A stretch of 6,173 nucleotides of DNA from NCBI GenBank assembly GCA_023255355.1, contig JALRIU010000346.1, forward strand, positions 1 to 6,173, written 5' to 3'. Source of the stretch: Pseudomonadales bacterium (GTDB taxonomy: Bacteria > Pseudomonadota > Gammaproteobacteria > Pseudomonadales > JAHEIH01). Within the stretch, counting starts at the first letter, position 1; every line of letters starts with the position of its first letter. Below, in pieces: positions 1 to 6,105 of the stretch. Under the pieces are notes generated by a model. The model did no database searches. It was not told the DNA's origin and saw nothing but the letters and a program-made list of their open reading frames with translations. The position numbers and the translations under genes were made by a program.

Positions 1-721
1 AAAGGTCAACCTCTAAATCGAAGCGCTGTTTGGCAATATTGGTAACCCGTACGGCACTCTTTTGGTTAACCTGATTGGCAAGTAGATCAACAAAACTTTG
101 TAATGCTGACTGACTGAGGCCCAGTGAAAGGTTTATACCCAAATGTCCCTGTAATTGACTATCTGTGCCATCCAACGCCGCCAGCATACTTAGCGTCATC
201 AATTCACGTTGTTGATAGCTCACCGCATCACGATAAAACATATCGCCAAATAGATGTTCTACCAAAAAATCATTAATGGCTGGCGTAAAACCCGAGTAAC
301 CGGTGGTCCGAACTGAAATATCGCGACCAACTAAAAAATTGCGCGTTTTATTGCCTAGGTCTCGAAGTTCTTGTCGTGATGTGGTCATTGCCAAGGATCT
401 CGACTCGGCACCGATGGTATCTTCAACACCTTCGGCTGTGCGTTTGTCCATCAATCGAATAAATGCATTAATACCATTGAGGGCTCGAGGAAAGCCGATA
501 TAAGCGTGACTGTGAATCAACAGCTCTTTAATTTGATTAACGGTCAAACCGCTGGCTAAAGCCTGAGTTAAAGCATTATCTAAATCCGAGATATTGCCAA
601 TGGCGACATTAGCGCCCACTAAAACAATAGAACGTTGCTGCTCATCTAGCCCTTTTTCTTCAGCCCAACTGTTTGCAAAGACGGTGAATAGACTAAGAAT
701 AATGAAAAGTTTTTTAAACAT
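1..721 (-). CDS. Exported carboxymuconolactone decarboxylase (CMD) family protein, 3' end cut by window
   Basis: Reading the minus strand from the ATG at 721 gives 240 codons with no stop before the window edge, so the C-terminus is missing. Residues 1-20 form a signal peptide (lysines at 3-4, hydrophobic core 5-16, likely cut after SWA at 18-20). Two CMD-like helical repeats follow: about 25-90, with E66, H70, H72 and the segment YIGFPRAL (74-81), and about 168-220, with QRELMTLSMLAAL and the GHLGINLSLG stretch (192-201). The YxGFP feature resembles the PcaC branch of the family. There is no cysteine in the visible protein, so a CxxC peroxidase of the AhpD type is excluded. Export is unusual, because the classical beta-ketoadipate CMD enzyme is cytoplasmic. 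It follows the regulator gene after 9 bases and is very probably cotranscribed with it. The substrate is unknown. The family call is firm; enzymatic activity is inference. Confidence 0.85.
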   Translation of the reverse strand, partial: MFKKLFIILSLFTVFANSWAEEKGLDEQQRSIVLVGANVAIGNISDLDNALTQALASGLTVNQIKELLIHSHAYIGFPRALNGINAFIRLMDKRTAEGVEDTIGAESRSLAMTTSRQELRDLGNKTRNFLVGRDISVRTTGYSGFTPAINDFLVEHLFGDMFYRDAVSYQQRELMTLSMLAALDGTDSQLQGHLGINLSLGLSQSALQSFVDLLANQVNQKSAVRVTNIAKQRFDLEVDL

Positions 722-728
722 ATTGAAA

Positions 729-732
729 CCTC
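729..732 (-). promoter_or_regulatory. Ribosome binding site of the CMD gene, overlapping the araC-type stop codon
   Basis: GAGG lies 7 bases upstream of the ATG at 721. Its GA is part of the TGA stop codon (731-733) of the upstream regulator. This arrangement points to one mRNA and possible translational coupling, and it fixes the CMD start. Confidence 0.7.
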
Positions 733-1633
733 AACTTGCTAATTGTTGACGAAGCGCAATCACGTCTTTTAATGGCGGCAAACCAAAAATACGACTGTAC
801 TCTCTGCTAAATTGAGATGCACTTTCATAACCAACTTGAAAGGCAGCATTGGCGGCATCCATATTATCCGACAGCATCAAACGACGTGCCTCTTGTAAAC
901 GTAACTGTTTTTGATATTGGATTGGGCTCATGGTAGTCATCACCCGAAAATGGTGGTGAAACGTCGACACCCCCATATTGACCTTGGCAGCAAGTTCACT
1001 CACTTTTAATGGCAGCGCAAAGTTGTCTTTAAGCCAATTCATCGCCTTTGCAACTTGCTGACTGGATGAACCCAGTGCAGCTAGCTGACGCAGTTTTACC
1101 CCCTGCTCGCTCATCAGTACTCGATAGAAAATTTCTCGTCTCAACATCGGTGCCAGCACGGCGATATCTTCTTCTTGCTCTAATAACAAAGCCAAACGAT
1201 AAAACGCATCAGTTAACGATTCATCTAATCGCCCAGTAAACATACCAACATCAGATTTTTGATTAGGTATTTGGCCGAGCTCACACTGTGCCATTAATTG
1301 TGTAATTTCAGCGTAATCAAGTTTTAGCGTCATACCAAGATAAGGCTTTGTCTCACTCGCTTCTATGACTTGAGCCACTACAGGTAAATGTAAACCAGAA
1401 AGTAAAAAATGCTTGCTATCGTAGACGAACGTTTGCTCTCCCAACCATACTTGTTTTCTGCCTTGGGCAATAATACAGACGCTAGGCCAATAAGCCCCAG
1501 TTAAAGCATCTGAAGGAGTGTCTCGACAAAATAAAGACAACCCGTCAACGGCCGTTTCAAATCGCTGACCATTGGCGGTTAAGCGCGTCAGCACCTCGAC
1601 TAGCTTGCTCATATTTGATGATGAATTCGTCAT
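731..1633 (-). CDS. AraC-family transcriptional regulator with AraC_N-type N-terminal domain
   Basis: This is a 300-residue cytoplasmic DNA-binding regulator. The N-terminal part (about 18-165) matches the AraC_N family, with YWPSVCIIAQGRKQVWLG, the LSGLHLPVVAQVIEAS segment and KPYLGMTLKLD in the usual order. This domain senses an unknown small ligand. The C-terminal part (about 192-290) is the double helix-turn-helix: the first HTH is around 210-230 (KVSELAAKVNMGVSTFHHHF), the second around 259-286 (AAFQVGYESASQFSREYSRIFG). The frame can be extended to a TTG at 1645, but the ATG at 1633 has GAG 7 bases upstream and is preferred. An ATG at 1612 has no ribosome binding site. The gene diverges from the cupin-esterase operon and precedes the CMD gene, so it likely controls both units and perhaps itself. 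It resembles the YqhC type of regulator, but the ligand cannot be assigned. Confidence 0.93.
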   Translation of the reverse strand: MTNSSSNMSKLVEVLTRLTANGQRFETAVDGLSLFCRDTPSDALTGAYWPSVCIIAQGRKQVWLGEQTFVYDSKHFLLSGLHLPVVAQVIEASETKPYLGMTLKLDYAEITQLMAQCELGQIPNQKSDVGMFTGRLDESLTDAFYRLALLLEQEEDIAVLAPMLRREIFYRVLMSEQGVKLRQLAALGSSSQQVAKAMNWLKDNFALPLKVSELAAKVNMGVSTFHHHFRVMTTMSPIQYQKQLRLQEARRLMLSDNMDAANAAFQVGYESASQFSREYSRIFGLPPLKDVIALRQQLAS

Positions 1634-1654
1634 ATTATTTCTCAAAAAATTGTT

Positions 1655-1660
1655 GTTATA
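1655..1660 (-). promoter_or_regulatory. Candidate -10 of the araC-CMD operon
   Basis: TATAAC on the minus strand lies about 20 bases upstream of the ATG at 1633. It leaves a short leader that still includes the ribosome binding site. No convincing -35 is seen at standard spacing, which would fit an activator-dependent promoter. This is a weak call. Confidence 0.3.
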
Positions 1661-1739
1661 GGCAACTTTATTAGAGAAATACTACACAACTAAAACCCCT
1701 TGCAAAAGCTTCAGTATTCATGCCAAGAGAATTAGGCAA
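1659..1739. promoter_or_regulatory. Direct repeat TAGGCAA x2, candidate AraC-type operator
   Basis: TAGGCAA occurs at 1659-1665 and again at 1733-1739, in the same orientation, 74 bases apart (close to seven helical turns). The first copy overlaps the candidate -10 of the regulator. AraC-family proteins commonly bind direct repeats in divergent intergenic regions. TGCC (1721-1724) and GGCA (1735-1738) also form a short dyad over the second copy. A 7-base repeat can arise by chance, so this is only a candidate. Confidence 0.25.
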
Positions 1740-1756
1740 TAACCAGATAGAAATAG

Positions 1757-1788
1757 ATTAATTAATGGGACGCTTAACTGGGTAGAAT
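1757..1788 (+). promoter_or_regulatory. Candidate promoter of the cupin-esterase operon
   Basis: TAGAAT at 1783-1788 matches five of six bases of a sigma-70 -10 and would place the transcription start about 40 bases before the cupin ATG. The -35 position is occupied by AT-rich sequence containing a 10-base palindrome (ATTAATTAAT, 1757-1766) and lacks a good TTGACA. A poor -35 next to a divergent AraC-family gene is consistent with activator control. Confidence 0.4.
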
Positions 1789-1822
1789 GCTCAAGTCGAA
1801 ATTTAATAAAACCTTTACCTTC

Positions 1823-1826
1823 GAGG
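1823..1826 (+). promoter_or_regulatory. Ribosome binding site of the cupin gene
   Basis: GAGG lies 8 bases upstream of the ATG at 1835. This decides the start: the in-frame ATG at 1787 has no ribosome binding site and would put 16 polar residues before a clean signal peptide. Confidence 0.75.
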
Positions 1827-1834
1827 ATTTGCAA

Positions 1835-2284
1835 ATGAATAAACTAACCAAAACGCTTATCGCATTGACTTTCGCCACAGCCAACCAAGCTTTTGCCAAT
1901 GAAGACATCTTTACCTATGGCGAAAAAGCTAAAAATGTTCACCATGTTGGTGATATATGGTTACAACATCTGAGTAATGCAGATGAGAACTTTGATTACA
2001 ACGTTGCCGTCGCTAAATCGGCACCTAGCGCAGTACTAAACTGGCACTTTCACCCCAAAAATCAACAACTGATCATTATAGATGGCAAGGGATATTACCA
2101 AGAGCGCGGTAAAGACATTCAAATAGTGAAAAAAGGCGATGTCATCAAATGCACTCCAGGAGTACAACACTGGCATGGTGCTTCTAAAGAAGAAGGCGTG
2201 ACCTATATTGCCATATCTGGTAACGCGAAGACTGAATGGTTTGAATCTATTGATATGGCGCAATACAACGCTATTGAAAACTAG
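1835..2284 (+). CDS. Small exported cupin-domain protein, Mn-hydroxynitrile-lyase-like metal site
   Basis: The product has 149 residues. Residues 1-21 form a signal peptide (K3, K6, hydrophobic core 8-16, cut after AFA), so the mature protein is periplasmic. The rest is a single cupin barrel. Motif 1 is H71-F-H73-P-K-N-Q77 and ends near G84-K-G86; motif 2 is PGVQH112WHGA. H71, H73, Q77 and H112 match the His-His-Gln-His metal set known in manganese cupins related to bacterial (R)-selective hydroxynitrile lyases. The C-terminal WFE...QYN (135-145) also resembles that group. From memory, those lyases have a histidine where this protein has Y124 (VTYIAI), so lyase activity should not be assumed. 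Cupins of this group are often found beside or fused to CMD domains, which matches the divergent CMD gene. The gene is first in an operon with the esterase, 18 bases downstream. The true reaction is unknown. Confidence 0.88.
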   Translation: MNKLTKTLIALTFATANQAFANEDIFTYGEKAKNVHHVGDIWLQHLSNADENFDYNVAVAKSAPSAVLNWHFHPKNQQLIIIDGKGYYQERGKDIQIVKKGDVIKCTPGVQHWHGASKEEGVTYIAISGNAKTEWFESIDMAQYNAIEN

Positions 2285-2302
2285 TTTGCAGGAGATTGCC
2301 CG

Positions 2303-3877
2303 ATGAGAGCTCTGTTATTTGGCGTGTTGTTATCAATAATAAGCCTTAGCCATGCCCAAGACACCATAGTTACGACATTAAATGGTGATGTAGAAGGTAC
2401 CATACAAAAAAATATAATTTCCTGGAAAGGCATGCGCTTTGCTGAACCACCAACCGGTGAATGGCGCTGGCGCCCTACGCGTCAGCTGACCAATTGGAAA
2501 GGTATACAACCCGCCATGCAGTTCGGAAAAGATTGTATTCAAGCCACTTGGGGCCCTTCTGGCATGTCAGTGAAAAAGGATGCCTCAGAAGATTGCCTGT
2601 TTATCAATGTATGGCGCACATCAAAACAACCTATGAGTAAAAAACTTCCGGTGATGGTCTGGATTCATGGTGGAGCATTTGTGTTTGGTAGTGGTTCACA
2701 AGCTATGTATGACGGTGAAAGTTTTGCTGAACAAGGTGTAGTCCTAGTGACGTTTAACTATCGTCTGGGTCGCTTAGGTTTCTTTGGTTTTCCGGCCTTA
2801 ACAGCTGAGCATCCTAATGAATTTAAAGGTAACTATGGTTACATGGATCAAATTGCGGCACTAAATTGGGTAAAAGATAATATCTCTGCCTTTGGTGGAG
2901 ACGACAACAATATTACTATTTTTGGTGAGTCTGCCGGCGGAGTCTCAGTTCATAGCATGTTATCAATACCTGCCGCCCACGGATTGTTTGACAAGGCCAT
3001 CATCGAATCAGGCGGTGGACGTGATGGCGTGTTAACAGGGCGACCTTTAAGCAAAGAAAATGCAGATATTTATTATCCTGTTTCTGCAGAAACCATTGGC
3101 GTTAATTTTGCCATACGTAACGGTATTATTGATATTGATGCCAACGCTCTAGCAGCATTGCGAGCAATGCCTGCTGAACAAATTCTTGATAATGGTATTG
3201 AGACCGATCCCGAAACGGGTAAACCGATTTATTCAGGCCCGATTTTAGATGGCCGTTTAGTCATTGAAACCGCAGAATCCGCTTATAAGGCCGGCCGCCA
3301 AGCCAAGGTGCCACTTCTTATCGGAAATAACAGTGCCGAAGTGCCTGCAGGCTTTGTGAGCGCCGAATCCAAACCAGAGTTGCTTAACGTCTTTGCTCCA
3401 CACCAAGAGCAAGTTGCCAAAGCTTTTGATCCAAAGGGAGAAACAGATTTTGCCAAGTTGCTGACCCTTATAAACACTGACAAAGTCTGGGCTGAGCCTG
3501 CACGTTTCACAGCGCGTGCGTTCAACCAAATTGAGCAACCTGTTTATATGTATTTGTTTTCTTATGTGGCTGAAAGTCAGCGAGAACGATCACCTTTTGG
3601 CGCCAGTCATGCCTCAGAGTTAGGTTATGTATTTAACACACTAACAACTGTTTTAAAGGACAAATTAACACCCAAAGATCAAGTTATGGCCGAACAAATC
3701 CATAGTTATTGGGCCAACTTTGCAAAACATGGAAACCCCAACGGTGAGAACCTGACGATTTGGCCTCAATACGATGATCAGGCCCTTATTATGGAATTTA
3801 CTGCCGAGGGATCTTCAGTTGCGAGGGCAGATGACCGTAATGCACGTTTGGATGCCATGGAAATCGCAGATAAGTAA
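2303..3877 (+). CDS. Exported type-B carboxylesterase (para-nitrobenzyl-esterase-like)
   Basis: The 524-residue product has a signal peptide at 1-18 (cut after SHA) and then a complete alpha/beta-hydrolase of the COesterase family. It hydrolyses carboxylic esters, presumably in the periplasm or outside the cell. Visible landmarks are KGMRFAEPPTGEWRW (42-56), EDCLFINVW (96-104), the oxyanion-hole HGGAF (122-126), NYGYMDQIAALNWV (177-190), and the nucleophile S210 in GESAGG. The acid is E346 (GNNSAE) and the base H436 (GASHASELGYVF). C78 and C98 sit where this family has its first disulfide, fitting an oxidising compartment. The length is normal and the triad complete. AGGAG lies 8 bases before the ATG, 18 bases after the cupin stop, so the two genes form an operon divergent from the AraC-type gene. 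Substrate range cannot be deduced. Confidence 0.95.
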   Translation: MRALLFGVLLSIISLSHAQDTIVTTLNGDVEGTIQKNIISWKGMRFAEPPTGEWRWRPTRQLTNWKGIQPAMQFGKDCIQATWGPSGMSVKKDASEDCLFINVWRTSKQPMSKKLPVMVWIHGGAFVFGSGSQAMYDGESFAEQGVVLVTFNYRLGRLGFFGFPALTAEHPNEFKGNYGYMDQIAALNWVKDNISAFGGDDNNITIFGESAGGVSVHSMLSIPAAHGLFDKAIIESGGGRDGVLTGRPLSKENADIYYPVSAETIGVNFAIRNGIIDIDANALAALRAMPAEQILDNGIETDPETGKPIYSGPILDGRLVIETAESAYKAGRQAKVPLLIGNNSAEVPAGFVSAESKPELLNVFAPHQEQVAKAFDPKGETDFAKLLTLINTDKVWAEPARFTARAFNQIEQPVYMYLFSYVAESQRERSPFGASHASELGYVFNTLTTVLKDKLTPKDQVMAEQIHSYWANFAKHGNPNGENLTIWPQYDDQALIMEFTAEGSSVARADDRNARLDAMEIADK

Positions 3878-3891
3878 CACCAGCTCAATCA

Positions 3892-3913
3892 AGCCCGTCA
3901 TTTGAGATGGGCT
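3892..3913. terminator. Hairpin between convergent esterase and gss genes, possible shared terminator
   Basis: AGCCCGTC (3892-3899), a 6-base loop, and GATGGGCT (3906-3913) form an 8-pair stem with one G-U wobble when read on the plus strand (one A-C mismatch on the minus strand). It sits 14 bases after the esterase stop and 8 bases beyond the gss stop. Neither side has a clear T-tract, so it is a weak intrinsic terminator at best, though the position is right. Confidence 0.45.
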
Positions 3914-3921
3914 CTCGATAC

Positions 3922-5790
3922 TCAATGATCAAACAAACTCAAAAACTGCTTATCACTAAACACTCTAAGCGGCATTAAATTGCTCTTACCGGTAATAATT
4001 AGCGATTCATCGACCCTAGCACAACTTCCTGCATAAGAACCGGCGACACTAAACGAACAAATCTGAACATGAAGATCATCGACTTTTGGAAGTGAATATA
4101 GCGCCTGATAAATGGTATTTTGACTATCAAACTTACCCGCGGTTTCAGAAACAACCTCGGCGTTATTATCTACCATGCTGATATTATGACCACAACGTCC
4201 GACAATCGGCTTGGCGACATAACCATTGTCTTTAAGACTTGGTGTCAACTCAAAGTGAGATTCCAACAGATAGGGATATTCAGGCGCCATATCCCATAGA
4301 ATTGGCAAAATCGCCTTGTTACTCGGTATTAGCGTCCATAAGGGCTCGAAAACCATGGTTTCTGGCTGAAATAATACATCCATTAACCGCGGGATGCTTT
4401 GAATATCGTCTTTTAGATGAGAACCTGAATTTATTTCGTCGCGCAATTGATCAAGTGCGGTCTCCCATGCCCAGGTTTTCCAAACCCAATGAATGGGGCG
4501 TTCATTTTCATCAAGTACCTCGCCATTAGTCGACCAATGCGTCTGTTCGAAGCCGCTAATCATTTGGGTTTTTAGTCCTGCTCGCTCTATCGCTTCACGC
4601 ATGAATAAGGCATGGTAAAGCTCTTCTGCATCTTGATGATCTAAAAGAAGATGAATCAAGCCATCTACATCGACTTCCCGCCAAGCCTCAACAAGAGAGT
4701 CAAACAATTTTTCTCCTGCGTCATTGCCCTCTTCACAATGATAAAATTGCGACCAAAGACCTTGAACCCGCCCTGCCTCCATGTGGCAAGATGCTGAGTC
4801 ACAGTTATATTCGTAGACTTTCAAACCCGCGTCTGTCAAAGCAAAATCAAATCTACCGGTGACCATCTGATTGCGGCGATTGCTCCAGGATTGTTTTATA
4901 CGAGGCCATAATTCATTGGGAATATTGAAATGCGGCCAAAGTGATTCTGTGGTCATCACATAGTCAGTGGCTCGCATAAATAAAGCATGCAGTTCATTGG
5001 TTGCACGTTTTAATTCTTTTTCAGCGGTTTTAGAGATCACTAAATATTGGTTATCTCTATCTTCTATAGCACACAAACTATGCCCATTGTGAGCCACGTA
5101 GGCCGCTTCATCAGGCTTAGCAATGTTAAGCCATCCTTTACGACTGGGTTTAAAATCAGCGAATTGAATTTGAATTTGTAACAGGCGTTGATCGATAGAT
5201 TCGATGCCAACCGCGCCTTCGGCATCGTCAGTTTGGATAACCCATCCCAAGATATCGGTATCATCAAAGGTACAATTGACCCAGTAACTTCCGTCGCTGT
5301 CGATACTCACTGGAAGTTCGCGAGAATAGTCCGCGCCTTCGTGCCATTTTTCATGATTCAAGTTTTGTTCTGCAATGCGTAAAGCGTTATCAAAAACTTC
5401 GGTCACAATAGCCACATGACCCGTTCTTTCAAACTCGCCACCCTCTTTCCAAATCAACATGCAGCCAGGTTCTGGACGACGTAGAGCGCCATTTTCGAAT
5501 GCTTTCAGGGGTAATTTTTCATTGCTAGATACACACTTAACATGTGGTAGCCTAAAAATATCATAGGCCATTGCAATGTCTTCAAAGACATATCCTTTAT
5601 TAATTAACAGCCAACGGCGGGCAAACTCTACACACTGCCATTTATATCCTGTGTAGATACCATCATGGTAGTTACGGTAATCCTGCCTAGTTGGGAGTAA
5701 CTTGGGATCAACCGTATCATAATCACTAGAATAAACAGGTACACCGCCTGGAGCGATACCAATTTCAGCACCAAAAACAAGCTTCGTCAT
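3922..5790 (-). CDS. gss: Bifunctional glutathionylspermidine synthetase/amidase
   Basis: The 622-residue cytoplasmic enzyme matches the Escherichia coli protein (about 619 residues) along its whole length, including the terminal FLSLFDH. The N-terminal CHAP amidase domain (about 1-195) hydrolyses glutathionylspermidine. It has C53 in KWQCVEFARR, H125 in TGHVAI and E141 in RIAEQN, equivalent to the C59/H131/E147 triad. The C-terminal ATP-grasp synthetase (about 200-622) joins glutathione and spermidine using ATP. R313 and D315 in TGRFDF, E327 and N329 in VYEYN, and C335 in DSASC are conserved, as are NKAILPILW, K527 in AKPIVGRCG, and the VDESL segment near the end. Both activities look intact. 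The frame extends to a TTG at 5796, but the ATG at 5790 has GGTGA 7 bases upstream and is preferred. The gene is convergent with the esterase and seems to be transcribed alone. The role is polyamine/thiol redox balance and protein-thiol protection. Confidence 0.97.
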   Translation of the reverse strand: MTKLVFGAEIGIAPGGVPVYSSDYDTVDPKLLPTRQDYRNYHDGIYTGYKWQCVEFARRWLLINKGYVFEDIAMAYDIFRLPHVKCVSSNEKLPLKAFENGALRRPEPGCMLIWKEGGEFERTGHVAIVTEVFDNALRIAEQNLNHEKWHEGADYSRELPVSIDSDGSYWVNCTFDDTDILGWVIQTDDAEGAVGIESIDQRLLQIQIQFADFKPSRKGWLNIAKPDEAAYVAHNGHSLCAIEDRDNQYLVISKTAEKELKRATNELHALFMRATDYVMTTESLWPHFNIPNELWPRIKQSWSNRRNQMVTGRFDFALTDAGLKVYEYNCDSASCHMEAGRVQGLWSQFYHCEEGNDAGEKLFDSLVEAWREVDVDGLIHLLLDHQDAEELYHALFMREAIERAGLKTQMISGFEQTHWSTNGEVLDENERPIHWVWKTWAWETALDQLRDEINSGSHLKDDIQSIPRLMDVLFQPETMVFEPLWTLIPSNKAILPILWDMAPEYPYLLESHFELTPSLKDNGYVAKPIVGRCGHNISMVDNNAEVVSETAGKFDSQNTIYQALYSLPKVDDLHVQICSFSVAGSYAGSCARVDESLIITGKSNLMPLRVFSDKQFLSLFDH

Positions 5791-5858
5791 CGACAATTCA
5801 CCATTGATAAAGGTATTAACTTACAAACAAAACTCAAGACACAGTTGGAACAGCGGCA

Positions 5859-5880
5859 GTCTATAGCGAGCAGTATAGAC
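5859..5880. promoter_or_regulatory. Perfect dyad GTCTATA-N8-TATAGAC, candidate operator of gss
   Basis: Two exact 7-base inverted arms (5859-5865 and 5874-5880) are separated by 8 bases. The dyad covers the best -10 candidate for gss, about 70-90 bases upstream of its ATG. The size and symmetry suit a dimeric repressor site. No known regulator is recognised from the sequence, and an mRNA hairpin is an alternative. Confidence 0.4.
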
Positions 5881-5900
5881 AAACAATATGGGAAAAATAA
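5872..5900 (-). promoter_or_regulatory. gss: Candidate promoter of gss
   Basis: On the minus strand TATACT (5877-5872) is a good -10. It is preceded at 17 bases by TTATTT (5900-5895), a weak -35. Transcription would begin near 5865 and give a leader of about 75 bases. The -10 lies inside the 5859-5880 dyad. Confidence 0.4.
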
Positions 5901-5921
5901 TTTAGTTTAGAAAATTGTTTG
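5880..5921. repeat. 8-base inverted repeat CAAACAAT / ATTGTTTG
   Basis: CAAACAAT (5880-5887) and ATTGTTTG (5914-5921) are exact inverted copies with a 26-base AT-rich spacer that includes the candidate -35 of gss. The left arm abuts the 5859-5880 dyad. AT-rich arms make chance occurrence plausible. Confidence 0.35.
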
Positions 5922-5958
5922 AATCAGAAAGACATCTGGCCATAAACACGGATGGCGT

Positions 5959-6000
5959 GCGACTAGCGACTAGCGACTAGCGACTAGCGACTAGCGACTA
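5959..6000. repeat. Tandem array of six perfect GCGACTA heptamers
   Basis: Six uninterrupted identical 7-base units occupy 42 bases, with no mismatch. The array is intergenic, about 170 bases upstream of the gss start, and ends against the longer repeat region. Each unit junction creates CTAG, a tetranucleotide usually depleted in proteobacterial genomes. All-frame translation meets TAG stops, so it is not coding. Perfect short-unit arrays commonly change copy number by slipped-strand mispairing. Confidence 0.95.
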
Positions 6001-6010
6001 TTCAACAGTA

Positions 6011-6052
6011 TTTAATGAACGCCAACCAATCGCAATACCCATTTTTAAAGCG
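6011..6052 (+). repeat. Long direct repeat, copy A
   Basis: The segment begins at TTTAATGAACGCCAA and continues through a 27-base core at 6026-6052 that recurs at 6148-6173. The core differs from copy B only by one extra T in the T-run (five versus four). In the 15 bases before the core, copies A and B differ at 6016, 6019, 6022 and 6025 only, exactly three bases apart. Translated, copy A gives FNERQPIAIP before the T-run shifts the frame. Confidence 0.85.
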
Positions 6053-6071
6053 TCATGAGAGCAGGTTGGCG
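6020..6071. repeat. 8-base inverted repeat CGCCAACC / GGTTGGCG around copy A
   Basis: CGCCAACC (6020-6027) and GGTTGGCG (6064-6071) are exact inverted copies separated by 36 bases. The left arm is not preserved in copy B, where the corresponding bases read CGACAGCC, so the dyad may be incidental rather than a feature of the repeat unit. Confidence 0.45.
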
Positions 6072-6105
6072 AAGGCTAAATTTAACGAGACACCGGAGTT
6101 TACAA

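Noticed and set aside
303..503. Plus-strand 66-codon open frame opposite the CMD gene
   Set aside because: It lies antisense within a recognisable CMD gene and shows no domain or credible start signal.
1..721. AhpD-type alkylhydroperoxidase
   Set aside because: The required CxxC motif is absent, with no cysteine anywhere in the visible protein.
1634..1645. TTG at 1645 as start of the AraC-type regulator
   Set aside because: It is a weak start codon, and the ATG at 1633 has a better placed GAG element.
1787..1834. Upstream in-frame ATG for the cupin gene at 1787
   Set aside because: It has no ribosome binding site and would place polar residues before a clean signal peptide; the ATG at 1835 has GAGG at 8 bases.
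1835..2284. Naming the cupin a hydroxynitrile lyase
   Set aside because: The metal residues match, but a neighbouring position appears changed and nothing in the context suggests cyanohydrin chemistry.
3257..3538. Minus-strand open frames within the esterase gene
   Set aside because: They lie entirely inside a gene with a complete catalytic triad, have no ribosome binding site, and show no recognisable domains.
5791..5796. TTG at 5796 as start of gss
   Set aside because: The ATG two codons later has GGTGA at ideal spacing and fits the family's length.
5787..5804. Five-codon minus-strand leader peptide (MVNCR) ending in ATGA overlap with the gss start
   Set aside because: It has no ribosome binding site of its own, its ATG lies within the leader beside the gss ribosome binding site, and such short overlaps arise easily by chance.
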